Source of the DNA: JBGPJM01 sp041485385
GTDB lineage: Bacteria > Planctomycetota > Phycisphaerae > Phycisphaerales > UBA1924
Assembly (NCBI GenBank): GCA_041485385.1
Contig: JBGPJM010000025.1
Location: 1 to 37,290, forward strand
Reading direction: 5' to 3'
Length of the DNA stretch: 37,290 nt
Shown here: one piece after another, positions 1 to 7,458 of the stretch
Numbering within the stretch: position 1 is the stretch's first letter
Layout of the letters: the number at the start of each line of letters is the position of its first letter
The notes under the pieces: generated by a model
What the model was told of the DNA's origin: nothing
Seen by the model: the letters and a program-made list of their open reading frames with translations, nothing else
The model's database searches: none
Made by a program: the position numbers and the translations under genes

Positions 1-1166
1 ATCGAGGAGATCCGCGACATCATCGAGAACGTCAAGTTCACTCCCTCCCGCTCCCGCTACAAGATCTTCATCATCGACGAGGTCCACATGCTGACGCGGG
101 AGGCCTTCAACGCCCTCCTGAAGACGCTGGAGGAGCCCCCGGGGCATGTGAAGTTCATCTTCGCCACCACCGAGCCCCACAAGGTCCTCGACACCGTCCT
201 GTCGAGGTGCCAGCGCTTCGACTTCCGCAACATCTCGACCGCGAAGATCGGCGAGCACCTGGCCGGGGTCATCAAGGACGAGGGGGTTGCCGCGGAGCCC
301 GAGCTGGTGCACATGGTCGCGCGGCTGGGGAACGGCTCGATGCGGGATGCGCTGTCGATCCTGGACCGGCTCATGGCCTCGGGCGAGAAGAAGCTCACCG
401 CGGGGCTGCTGGAGCGGCTCCTGGGCCTCCCCGACCGCGAGCTCATCAACTCGCTCGTCGAGGCGCTGGGCGCCGGCGACGGCGCAACCGCCCTGAAGAA
501 GGCCGACGAGCTGCTGGCCCGCGGCTCGGGCGAGCAGCTCCTCTCGGCCCTTGCCGAGCGATTCCGCGACCTGATGGTCATCGCCACCTGCGGGCCCGAG
601 ACCGATCTGGTGGAGATCACCGGCGAGCAGCGCCGCGAGAGCGTGCAGCAGGCCGCGAAGTTCGACGCGGCGGGCCTGGTGCACATGATCGCCCTGTGCG
701 AGAGCGTGCAGCGCGGCATGCGGACCAGCTCGGCCCCGCGCGCGATGGTCGACGCGGCGATCGTCCGGCTGGCGATGACGGAGAGGTTCGCCGACGCGGC
801 GGCACTGGTCACCGGGCGCGGCGAGGCCGCCGGTGCGGGGGGGAGGAACGGGAGCCAGCCGGTAAAAAAACGCTAGGGGCGGCCGGCAGCGCCCCCCCTT
901 CCGGGGTCGCCGCGCCGCCCATTCGAACAGCGACGGCCGCCGTTGCGCCGGGGGCGCGGACGCCCGTGATGCCCGCAGCGCCCGTCATCCCGCCGCTGGC
1001 GCGGCCTGTGCAGCCGCCGCCCGCGCCTGCCGCCGATTCCGTCCCTGCGGCCGACCCCGCGACCGATTCCGCCGCCCCGTCCCCGGATGCCCGCGAGCAT
1101 CCGCTCGTCAAGGCCGCGCAGGAACTCTTCAAGGCGAGGATCATCGATATCCGTCGCAAGCCGTGA
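1..1166 (+). CDS. dnaX: DNA polymerase III subunit tau/gamma (5'-truncated by window edge; tau read by -1 frameshift)
   Basis: This is the clamp-loader ATPase subunit of the replicative polymerase. The visible part begins inside the AAA+ module just before Walker B (IFIIDEVHML). It continues through the LLKTLEEPP and FIFATTE (sensor 1) segments, the LSRCQRF motif carrying the trans-acting arginine, and GSMRDALSILD (sensor 2). Walker A and the start codon lie left of the window. The zero frame ends at a TAG at 874-876 directly after VKKR, giving a gamma-like product. A -1 shift at the A7 run (864-870) joins it to a second frame. That frame encodes a Pro/Ala-rich linker and then a C-terminal HPLVKAAQELFKARIIDIR segment, which resembles the end of other bacterial tau proteins, and stops at 1164-1166. 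Both products are therefore likely made, with tau as join(1..870, 870..1166). The family call is certain; the frameshift is inferred from signal layout. Confidence 0.95.
   Translation, partial: RGDPRHHRERQVHSLPLPLQDLHHRRGPHADAGGLQRPPEDAGGAPGACEVHLRHHRAPQGPRHRPVEVPALRLPQHLDREDRRAPGRGHQGRGGCRGARAGAHGRAAGERLDAGCAVDPGPAHGLGREEAHRGAAGAAPGPPRPRAHQLARRGAGRRRRRNRPEEGRRAAGPRLGRAAPLGPCRAIPRPDGHRHLRARDRSGGDHRRAAPRERAAGREVRRGGPGAHDRPVRERAARHADQLGPARDGRRGDRPAGDDGEVRRRGGTGHRARRGRRCGGEEREPAGKKTLGAAGSAPPSGVAAPPIRTATAAVAPGARTPVMPAAPVIPPLARPVQPPPAPAADSVPAADPATDSAAPSPDAREHPLVKAAQELFKARIIDIRRKP
850..895 (+). promoter_or_regulatory. Programmed -1 ribosomal frameshift signal in dnaX
   Basis: The slippery heptamer A AAA AAA (864-870) is in the correct register: GTA-AAA-AAA in the zero frame. 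A Shine-Dalgarno-like GGGAG lies at 850-854, 9 nt upstream. A GC-only 6-bp stem (876-881 GGGGCG with 890-895 CGCCCC, 8-nt loop) begins 5 nt downstream. The zero-frame TAG sits inside the signal at 874-876. All three parts match the organisation known from E. coli dnaX. Transcriptional slippage on A7 is the alternative. Confidence 0.85.
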
Positions 1167-1212
1167 CCGCCCCGGCGCGGCGCACCGTCGCCGCGACAGA
1201 AGGAACGACCAC

Positions 1213-1581
1213 GTGTTCGATCAGCTGAAGATGGCCGGGGCCCTCGCGGGCCTCATGAAGAACAAGGACGGGCTGAAGCAGGCCGGCGAGCGGATCAGGC
1301 TGCGCCTGGGCGAGATGCGGGCGGCGGGGAGCGCCGGCGGCGGGGCCGTGCAGGTGACCGTCAGCGGGCAGATGACGGTGATCGAGGTCCGCCTGAGCGC
1401 CGCGCTGGTCGCGGGGCTGGGCGACGATGGCAGCCGTGCCATGGCCGAATCCCTCATCGCCGAGGCGACCAACGACGCCATCAAGCAGGCGCGCACGATG
1501 GCGCAGCGCGAGATCGCCAAAGAGGCGGAGGCCCTTGGGCTGCCCAACATCCCGGGCCTGGACAACCTGCTGGGGGGATGA
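1213..1581 (+). CDS. ybaB: YbaB/EbfC family nucleoid-associated protein
   Basis: A 122-residue protein of the small DNA-binding YbaB/EbfC family, which forms dimers and coats the nucleoid. The GTG start is chosen because AGAAGGAA (1197-1204) lies 8 nt upstream and the length then matches the family (about 100-120 aa). A charged helix at the N-terminus (MFDQLKMAGALAGLMKNK) is followed by a Gly-rich turn, the beta strands VQVTVSGQMTVIEVRL and a long C-terminal helix ending in the typical GLPNIPGL segment. It lies 46 bp after dnaX, the usual dnaX-ybaB order, but recR, the common third member, is replaced by a NUDIX gene whose ATG overlaps this stop (ATGA). Co-transcription with dnaX is likely. 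Confidence 0.9.
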   Translation: MFDQLKMAGALAGLMKNKDGLKQAGERIRLRLGEMRAAGSAGGGAVQVTVSGQMTVIEVRLSAALVAGLGDDGSRAMAESLIAEATNDAIKQARTMAQREIAKEAEALGLPNIPGLDNLLGG

Positions 1582-2342
1582 GCGATCAATCAACCATCCC
1601 CGGCGCCATGGTGATCCCGCTGGGCGCGGGGCCCGGCGAGCTGCGCGTCGAGATCCACGACGCCCCGGTCCGGCCGGCCGAGATCGACCGGGCCGTCGAC
1701 GCGGCCTGGGCCCGGCTGCACGGGGCGAACCCGCGGTTTTTCGACGGGTGCATCCTGAGCGTGGAGCGCGTTACCGCGTGTGCGGCCGGCGGCGACACGA
1801 TCGTGTGCGTGCGGGACCGGTTCCGCTACCTGGCCGCGCAGCCCGAGGTCGCCACGGGCGTGCAGCTGCTGGGGGTCAACGGCGTCATCCTCGGGCGCGA
1901 CCGGCGCGGGGGCGAGCACGTGCTGCTGGGGCGTCGCGGCTACGAGACGCGCGTCTACGACGGCATGTGGGAGCTGGCGCCCGGCGGCGGCGTGGACGCC
2001 CCGCCGGAGGGCGTCACGCACCTTGCGCTCGCCGACATCCGGCGCGCGATGATGAAGGAGGTGCGCGAGGAGCTGGGGCTGGAGGTGGACGCCTCGGGGG
2101 CCGTGCCCGTGGCGGTCACGCGGGACACTCTGGGGGCCAGCGACATCGTCTCGCTCAGGGTGGAGCTGCCGCGGGAGATCGACCCGCGCTGGACGCTGTG
2201 CCAATCATCGGGCGCGTGCGACTGGGAGTACATCGACGCGGCGTGGCTCTCGCGCGCCGACGCCGCGCAGTTCGACCGCACACACGCCCACGCGATCATC
2301 CCCCCGACGCGCGCGATGCTGAAGTGGCTGGGCTGGACGTGA
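1578..2342 (+). CDS. NUDIX hydrolase, NUDT22-like architecture
   Basis: A 254-residue NUDIX-fold hydrolase, expected to cleave a nucleoside-diphosphate-linked substrate with a divalent metal. The NUDIX helix is clear at residues 160-168 (KEVREELGL, canonical REUXEEXGU with Lys for the first Arg). The loop between the Gly-rich strand (about 135-137) and this helix is about nine residues longer than in the 23-residue consensus. An N-terminal region of about 90 residues with a helix containing AAWARLHGANPRFFDG precedes the fold. The same order (W near a short helix, a FD/FDG turn, then a NUDIX box with an insertion) is what I recall of NUDT22-type UDP-sugar pyrophosphatases; this subfamily assignment is inference. 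The ATG overlaps the ybaB stop, indicating translational coupling. Confidence 0.8.
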   Translation: MSDQSTIPGAMVIPLGAGPGELRVEIHDAPVRPAEIDRAVDAAWARLHGANPRFFDGCILSVERVTACAAGGDTIVCVRDRFRYLAAQPEVATGVQLLGVNGVILGRDRRGGEHVLLGRRGYETRVYDGMWELAPGGGVDAPPEGVTHLALADIRRAMMKEVREELGLEVDASGAVPVAVTRDTLGASDIVSLRVELPREIDPRWTLCQSSGACDWEYIDAAWLSRADAAQFDRTHAHAIIPPTRAMLKWLGWT

Positions 2343-2363
2343 GACGGGGTGGGAGTGGGGGGC

Positions 2364-2708
2364 TCACGAGCGCTCGGGCCGCTTCCAGGCGTAGTCCTTG
2401 TCCTTGGAGAGCGTCCCGGCGGCGAGGTTGATGCACCGCTTGCAGATCACCGCCTCCGGCTGCATGGGGCTCCGCCAGGCCGGGTCGGGGCGGTTCTCGA
2501 GGCACATCACGCACTGGTAGCCGGCGGGGCCGGTGTTGTTGCCCAGGAGCACGACATCGGTGTACGCGACGGTGAGGCAGTTGCCGCAGACGATGCTCCC
2601 CTGGTGCCCCTCGATGAACGGCGACTGCTCGGTCCACTCGGCGTGGCAGAAGTCGCAGATGACGTCGGACATCTGGACGTTCTCAGGATCGGTGCCGGGC
2701 TTGCGCAT
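2364..2708 (-). CDS. Small four-CXXC zinc-ribbon-like protein of unknown function
   Basis: A 114-residue cysteine-rich protein. Four CXXC pairs are visible in order (CDFC, CGNC, CVMC, CKRC), enough for two four-cysteine zinc sites, and there are no membrane segments or signal peptide. The C-terminus ends in a basic, aromatic tail (KDKDYAWKRPERS). The arrangement recalls ClpX-type C4 zinc fingers, but no ATPase is attached and I cannot name a function. The start at MRKPG is preferred because a TACGCT box ends exactly 6 nt before it; MSDVICDFC, 12 residues later, is the alternative and neither has a Shine-Dalgarno. The gene converges on the NUDIX gene and diverges from the alcohol dehydrogenase. 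Confidence 0.7.
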   Translation of the reverse strand: MRKPGTDPENVQMSDVICDFCHAEWTEQSPFIEGHQGSIVCGNCLTVAYTDVVLLGNNTGPAGYQCVMCLENRPDPAWRSPMQPEAVICKRCINLAAGTLSKDKDYAWKRPERS

Positions 2709-2714
2709 GGGGGG

Positions 2715-2720
2715 AGCGTA
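2715..2720 (-). promoter_or_regulatory. Candidate -10 box (TACGCT) for a leaderless start of the zinc-ribbon gene
   Basis: On the minus strand TACGCT is followed by six C residues and then ATG. No Shine-Dalgarno is present, so a transcript starting at or next to the ATG is the simplest reading. It is one of several such arrangements in the window. Confidence 0.45.
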
Positions 2721-2774
2721 GGACGGAGCGCCGGGGACTGACCCTTTGGCTGATCGCGAGCCCGGCACTGCCGC

Positions 2775-2780
2775 TAGGCT
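2775..2780 (+). promoter_or_regulatory. Candidate -10 box (TAGGCT) upstream of the alcohol dehydrogenase
   Basis: GCTAGGCT matches the TANNNT pattern seen before other genes here and would give a 5' leader of roughly 45-50 nt. No convincing -35 hexamer is visible. Confidence 0.3.
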
Positions 2781-2833
2781 CCGCGCGGCCCGCACCTACG
2801 ATCGCTCGCGCTACGCGTCGCAAGGAGCCCGCC

Positions 2834-3895
2834 GTGCCTAAGACTCTCGCCTACGCCGCCCAGTCCGCGACGACCCCGCTCGCCCCGTTCACCATCACCC
2901 GGCGCGACCCGGGGCCGCGGGATGTGCAGATGGATATTCTTTTCTGCGGCGTCTGCCACTCTGACCTTCATTTCGCGCGCAACGAGTGGAAGATGACCAC
3001 GTATCCCTGCGTCCCGGGGCACGAGATCATCGGGCGGGTGACGCGCGTGGGATCGCAGGTCAAGAACCTCAAGCCCGGCGCTCTGGCCGGCGTCGGCTGC
3101 CTGGTCGATTCCTGCCGCGTCTGCCCCGGCTGCCGGGAGGGGCTGGAGAACTACTGCGAGGGCGAGGGGGGCATGACCCTCACCTACAACTCCGCGGACA
3201 AGCACGGCGCCGGGCCGCTCACCTACGGCGGCTACTCCACGGCGATCACGGTCGATGAGCACTTTGTCCTCCGCATCTCCGACAAGCTCGACCCCGCGGC
3301 GGCCGCGCCGCTCCTGTGCGCCGGCATCACGACCTACTCCCCGTTGCGCCAGTGGAGCGTCGGCAAGGGCCACAGGGTCGGGATCGTCGGCCTGGGCGGA
3401 CTGGGCCACATGGGCGTCAAGTTCGCCCGCGCCATGGGCGCGCAGGTCGTGCTCTTCACGACCTCGCCTGGGAAGGCCGAGGATGCCCGGCGCCTGGGGG
3501 CGCAGGAGGTCGTCCTCTCCCGCAACGCCGACGAGATGAGCAAGCGGGCCAACTCGCTGGATTTCATCCTCAACACGGTGGCCGTGGCTCACGACCTCAA
3601 CGCATTCCTGAACCTGCTTCGGCGCGACGGCACCATGTGCCTGGTCGGCGCGCCGGACCGCCCCCACCCGGCGCTGGAGGTCATGAGCATGATCTTCAAA
3701 CGCCGGCGGCTGGCCGGCTCGCTCATCGGCGGCCTGCGCGAGACGCAGGAGATGCTCGACTTCTGCGCTCAGCACGGCATCGTGTCGGACATCGAGCTGA
3801 TCCCGATGCAGAGGATCAACGAGGCGTACGAGCGGATGCTCCGCAGCGACGTGCGGTACCGCTTCGTGATCGACCTGGGCTCGCTCCGCGGCTGA
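2834..3895 (+). CDS. Zinc-dependent, NAD(P)-dependent alcohol dehydrogenase (cinnamyl-alcohol-dehydrogenase / YahK type)
   Basis: A 353-residue medium-chain dehydrogenase/reductase that interconverts alcohols and aldehydes with a nicotinamide cofactor. The catalytic zinc ligands appear in GVCHSDLH and GHEIIG, and the structural-zinc lobe in CRVCPGCREGLENYC (four Cys). The cofactor-binding Rossmann motif is GLGGLGHMGVK near residues 188-198. The tail NEAYERMLRSDVRYRFVIDL is typical of the CAD/YahK subgroup, whose members act on aromatic or aliphatic aldehydes with NADPH; the substrate here is unknown. The GTG start is supported by AAGGAG (2822-2827) 6 nt upstream. The gene stands alone between the zinc-ribbon gene and the convergent ABC exporter. 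Confidence 0.93.
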   Translation: MPKTLAYAAQSATTPLAPFTITRRDPGPRDVQMDILFCGVCHSDLHFARNEWKMTTYPCVPGHEIIGRVTRVGSQVKNLKPGALAGVGCLVDSCRVCPGCREGLENYCEGEGGMTLTYNSADKHGAGPLTYGGYSTAITVDEHFVLRISDKLDPAAAAPLLCAGITTYSPLRQWSVGKGHRVGIVGLGGLGHMGVKFARAMGAQVVLFTTSPGKAEDARRLGAQEVVLSRNADEMSKRANSLDFILNTVAVAHDLNAFLNLLRRDGTMCLVGAPDRPHPALEVMSMIFKRRRLAGSLIGGLRETQEMLDFCAQHGIVSDIELIPMQRINEAYERMLRSDVRYRFVIDLGSLRG

Positions 3896-3908
3896 GCAGG
3901 CCCGACGC

Positions 3909-3924
3909 CGGGGCCGCGGCCCCG
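3909..3924. terminator. 16-bp GC palindrome between convergent genes (possible bidirectional transcription end)
   Basis: CGGGGCCGCGGCCCCG is a perfect palindrome in the 69-bp gap between the convergent alcohol dehydrogenase and ABC exporter. As RNA it folds to a 6-bp stem with a CGCG loop in either direction. No T-tract follows on either strand, so intrinsic termination is uncertain. Confidence 0.3.
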
Positions 3925-3964
3925 CCTCCCCCCTTTCGCCGGTCTGCCGCCCCATCCCGGGCAT

Positions 3965-5869
3965 TCAGGATCCCCGGTCGAACAACTGGTTCCGGGCGAT
4001 CTGCCGGTAGACCTCGCAGCGGGCCAGCAGCTCCTCGTGGGTCCCTTGGTCGGCGATGCGGCCGGCGTCCATGACGACGATGCGATCGGCGTTCCGGACC
4101 GTGCTCAGACGGTGGGCGACGATGAGGCACGTCCGGCCGCCGTGGCTCTTGCCGACGAACTCGGCGATCGCCTCGGCGATCTTCTCCTCGCTGCCCGAGT
4201 CGATCATGCTGGTCGCCTCGTCGAGGATGAGGATCCGCGGGTCGCGAAGGATCGCGCGGGCGATCGCGATCCGCTGGCGCTGGCCGCCCGAGAGCCCCGC
4301 ACCGTCCTCGCCCACCGGCTCGTCGTAGCCGAGGGGCTTCTGCAGGATGAACTCCTCGGCCCGGGCCCGCCTGGCGGCGCAGCGGATCTGCTCGTCGGTC
4401 ACCACCGAGCTCTCGGTGCCGTAGGCGATGTTGGCCTTGATCGTGCCGGCGAAGAGCACCGTCTCCTGCGTCACGACGGCGATCTGGCGGCGCACGGAGC
4501 GCACGGAATAGTTGCGGATGTTGTTGCCGTCGATCAGCACCCTGCCGCTCCCCGCGCCGTCTGCTCCGTTGTCCGGGTCGAAGAGGCGAGGGATCAGGGA
4601 GAGGAGGGTGGTCTTCCCGGACCCGTTGGGCCCGACGAACGCGACGGTCTGCCCGAAGGGGATCCGCAGCGTCACGTCGCTGAGGGCCGGCGCCCCCGCC
4701 CCAGGGTAGGTAAGCGTCACGCGTTCGAACTCGATTGATTCGGAGTGTTCCGGGATGGCCGCGAGCTTGTGCCCGTGCCCCGGCTCGGTGTCGAGCGCCA
4801 GCAGCTCGGCCAGGCGGTCGGCCGCGCCGGCCGACTGCTGGATGTCGTTCATGATGTTGGTGAGCGGCTTGAGCGAGGCCCCGGCGACGCCCAGCGCCCC
4901 CAGCACGAAGAGAACATCCCTTGCGTCCAGCAGGCCGCGATCGATCCGCTTGACCGCGAACAGCACGAGTGCCCCCAGGATGAAGAGCGTGATGGTCTCC
5001 ACAAGCGGGCTCGCCAGCGCGCGGGCCGTCCGCACACGGAACTCCTGGGCCACCACTGCCTTGTTGGTGCGGTGGAATCGGCCGGCCTCGGCCCGCTCGG
5101 TCGTGTACACCTTCACGACCCGCAGGCCCCCGAGCGCCTCGCTGGCGATCTGGTAGAGCCCCGCCTGCCCCTCCAGCGCGGTGCGAGACGCCCGGCGGAT
5201 GCGCTTCCCCAGCTTCCGGATGATCGTCGCCACAATCGGGGCCACCAGCAGCGCCACCACCGTCAGCCACACGTTGACGTATAGCGCCACGAGCAGGGCC
5301 GCGGCCCCCTTGGTCACCTGCGCCACGGCGCGGCTGAGCAGCGCGTTGAACCCCGACCCGAGCGTCGCGGTGTCGTAGATGATGCGGCTGGTCAGGTTGC
5401 TGGTCCCCACCTTCAGCACGGTCTTGAGCGGGAGGTGCACGACCCGGCGGAAGACGTCGCGCCGGATATCGGCGATGGTGCGGCTGATGACGGTCAGGGA
5501 GAGGTAGGCGTGCAGGAAGTTGGCCGCGGCTCCCAGCACCGTCAGGACCCCCAGCACCGCCATGAGCCACACCACCGAGGTGAACCGGGTGTCCGGGAGC
5601 GCGTGGATCCATTCCGGGGGCAGGCGCAGGCCCGTCAGGTTGTGGAGGCGGTCGCTGAGGCCGGCGCCGAGCACCCGCAACGTCTGCAACGGCGGCGGGG
5701 CCTGGCCGGCGGCCTGCGCCTGCTCCGGGAAGAGCTGCTTCAGCACGGTCAGCATGCCCAGCAGGCCCGCCCCGAGCCCCCCCGCCGAAATCGCCGCCAT
5801 GATCATGGCCGGGACGAGCAGGCGGCGGTGGCGGAGCATGCGGCGGGCGAATGTCCAGAATCCGTGCAT
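3965..5869 (-). CDS. ABC exporter half-transporter, MsbA-like (fused permease and ATPase)
   Basis: A 634-residue inner-membrane ABC exporter that should act as a homodimer and move a lipid or other amphipathic substrate. The N-terminal half has the six-helix exporter domain (for example VPAMIMAAISAGGLGAGLLGML and FTSVVWLMAVLGVLTVLG). The ATPase half carries Walker A GPNGSGKTT (about residue 413), the signature LSGGQRQR (about 525), Walker B ILILDEATS (about 543) and the H-loop VAHRLSTV (about 582). The start at MHGFWTFARRML is chosen because it directly precedes the first membrane region; the in-frame extension further upstream is a basic, low-complexity stretch. No Shine-Dalgarno is evident, so the start is tentative. 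It diverges from a glycosyltransferase, so a role in exporting cell-envelope lipids is plausible but unproven. Confidence 0.88.
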   Translation of the reverse strand: MHGFWTFARRMLRHRRLLVPAMIMAAISAGGLGAGLLGMLTVLKQLFPEQAQAAGQAPPPLQTLRVLGAGLSDRLHNLTGLRLPPEWIHALPDTRFTSVVWLMAVLGVLTVLGAAANFLHAYLSLTVISRTIADIRRDVFRRVVHLPLKTVLKVGTSNLTSRIIYDTATLGSGFNALLSRAVAQVTKGAAALLVALYVNVWLTVVALLVAPIVATIIRKLGKRIRRASRTALEGQAGLYQIASEALGGLRVVKVYTTERAEAGRFHRTNKAVVAQEFRVRTARALASPLVETITLFILGALVLFAVKRIDRGLLDARDVLFVLGALGVAGASLKPLTNIMNDIQQSAGAADRLAELLALDTEPGHGHKLAAIPEHSESIEFERVTLTYPGAGAPALSDVTLRIPFGQTVAFVGPNGSGKTTLLSLIPRLFDPDNGADGAGSGRVLIDGNNIRNYSVRSVRRQIAVVTQETVLFAGTIKANIAYGTESSVVTDEQIRCAARRARAEEFILQKPLGYDEPVGEDGAGLSGGQRQRIAIARAILRDPRILILDEATSMIDSGSEEKIAEAIAEFVGKSHGGRTCLIVAHRLSTVRNADRIVVMDAGRIADQGTHEELLARCEVYRQIARNQLFDRGS

Positions 5870-5959
5870 GAGGTGGGGAAGTATCGCATGTTCCCCGGCG
5901 GGGTACAGGACCCACACGGGTGTGCGGCGACGGCGGCGGGGTCGGGCCGGCGCCCGTGC

Positions 5960-5965
5960 TATCCT
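5960..5965 (+). promoter_or_regulatory. Extended -10 promoter element (TGC-TATCCT) upstream of the glycosyltransferase
   Basis: TGCTATCCT (5957-5965) fits an extended -10 of the TGnTANNNT kind. It would leave a leader of about 130 nt before the glycosyltransferase. That leader holds a nine-codon open frame (ATG GGA CTC ... TGA, from 6023), which may be chance. Confidence 0.4.
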
Positions 5966-6099
5966 CACCACGCCACGCCCGTCCCACGGCGTGTGAGACA
6001 CTCGTGCGCGTTCACACGAACATGGGACTCTTCGCCGGTGCGTCGGGTTGAGCAGGGGGGGCGGGCGCGCCCGCGATGATCACCCACTTGGGGGCCCCG

Positions 6100-7452
6100 A
6101 TGTCCGCGCCGAGAGTCACCGTCGTGATCCCTTGCTTCAACCACGGGCGCTTCGTGGCCGAGGCCGTGCGCTCCTGCCTGGCGCAGGCGGACGCGGAGGT
6201 GCGGGTGATCGTCGTTGACGACGGGTCCGACGACGGCTCGACCCCCGGGGAGTGCGACACCTGCGCCGGGGACGACGGCGGGCGCGTGCTCATCGTCCAC
6301 CAGGAGAACGCGGGCCTGAGCGCGGCGAGGAACCGGGGGGCCCGCGAGGCCCGCGAGCGGGGCGGGGAGTGGGCTGGCGAGTACCTGACGTTCCTGGACG
6401 CCGACGACTGGATCGAACCCACATTCGTCGCGCGGCTGCACGCGGCGATCATCGAACAGGAGGGCGCGGCGGGGGGCGGCCCGATTCCGGACGACGCGCC
6501 CGTGGGCGCCGGGCTGGCCAGCGTCTCGCACGCCTATTGCCAGGAGCGGCTGGTCGGGCTGCACACGATGGTCTGGGCCGTCCCCGAATGGGATTCGCGG
6601 CTCATGATGGTCACGAACCTGCACCCGGTGACCACGCTCGTCCGGCGCGCGTGCTTCGAGGCCGTCGGGGGGTTCGACGAGACGATGAAGGAGGGGTACG
6701 AGGACTGGGACCTGTGGCTGAAGTTCGTGGAGCGGGGATGGCGCGGCGTGCGCGTCCGCGAGCCGCTGTTCATCTGGCGGCGGCACAGCCACAACACCAT
6801 GATCGTCGAGGCCGGGCAACGGCACGAGCGGCTCTACCGCGCGCTCGTGGAGAACCACCGCGGGCTTTTCGTGCGGCACGCGCCGGAGCTCTTGGTCATC
6901 GCCAACGCCATGCTGCGCCGGTCGGACGCGAACTGGCTGGACGAGTCCCTCGAGGCCATCGTCGTGCGCGACCTGCGGCGCTGGGCCGGCGACCTGGTCC
7001 GGGAGCGCGACGGCGTGATCGCCGACCTGGCCCGCCAGCGTGAAGAGGGCGCCCGGCGCGAGCAGGAGCTGAGCACCAGGCTGTCCGACGAGCTGGCCAG
7101 GCACGAGCAGGAGTTCGCTGCGCTGCGGGCGCTGGCGGAGCAGGAGCGCCTGGAGCACGCGCACGAAAAGGCCGCCCTAGGCGCCCTGCTCGACAGCGAA
7201 CAGGCCGGGCGCGCGGCCGAGCGGCTCGGCGCGGCCGGCCGGCTGGCCGAGGCGCAGGCCGAGGCGGCCGGCGCCCGGGCCGAGCTGGAGCGGGTGACGG
7301 TGGCGTACGAGGCCAAGCCGGCGGTGCGGCTCTCGCGCGCCGTGCACAGGATGATCGACGCCCTGCCGCGCCCGATCGGCGCGGTCATGAAGCTGCCGCT
7401 GCGCCTCGCCTCGCGGACCGTGCGCCGGGCCGACAACCGCGTGCGGGGATAA
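6100..7452 (+). CDS. Family 2 glycosyltransferase with C-terminal coiled coil
   Basis: A 450-residue inverting GT-A glycosyltransferase that moves a sugar from a nucleotide donor, probably in surface polysaccharide assembly. The N-terminus carries the GT2 core: VTVVIPCFNHGRF, the nucleotide-binding VVDDGSDDGS, ENAGLSAARNRG, and the metal-binding LDADDW near residue 100. The EGYEDWDLWLK motif later in the domain is the usual acceptor and catalytic-base region. Residues about 300-410 are a highly charged heptad-rich coiled coil (ARREQELSTRL and following), which may mediate oligomerisation or membrane association, and the last 40 residues are basic and amphipathic. The start MSAPRVTVV is preferred to an ATG eight codons upstream because it begins right at the conserved strand; neither has a good Shine-Dalgarno. 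It ends 6 bp from the convergent cyclophilin gene. Confidence 0.9.
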   Translation: MSAPRVTVVIPCFNHGRFVAEAVRSCLAQADAEVRVIVVDDGSDDGSTPGECDTCAGDDGGRVLIVHQENAGLSAARNRGAREARERGGEWAGEYLTFLDADDWIEPTFVARLHAAIIEQEGAAGGGPIPDDAPVGAGLASVSHAYCQERLVGLHTMVWAVPEWDSRLMMVTNLHPVTTLVRRACFEAVGGFDETMKEGYEDWDLWLKFVERGWRGVRVREPLFIWRRHSHNTMIVEAGQRHERLYRALVENHRGLFVRHAPELLVIANAMLRRSDANWLDESLEAIVVRDLRRWAGDLVRERDGVIADLARQREEGARREQELSTRLSDELARHEQEFAALRALAEQERLEHAHEKAALGALLDSEQAGRAAERLGAAGRLAEAQAEAAGARAELERVTVAYEAKPAVRLSRAVHRMIDALPRPIGAVMKLPLRLASRTVRRADNRVRG

Positions 7453-7458
7453 GCCGCT

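Noticed and set aside
6023..6052. Nine-codon upstream open frame as a leader peptide for the glycosyltransferase.
   Set aside because: There is no ribosome-binding site, attenuator-like hairpin or codon bias, so it cannot be supported.
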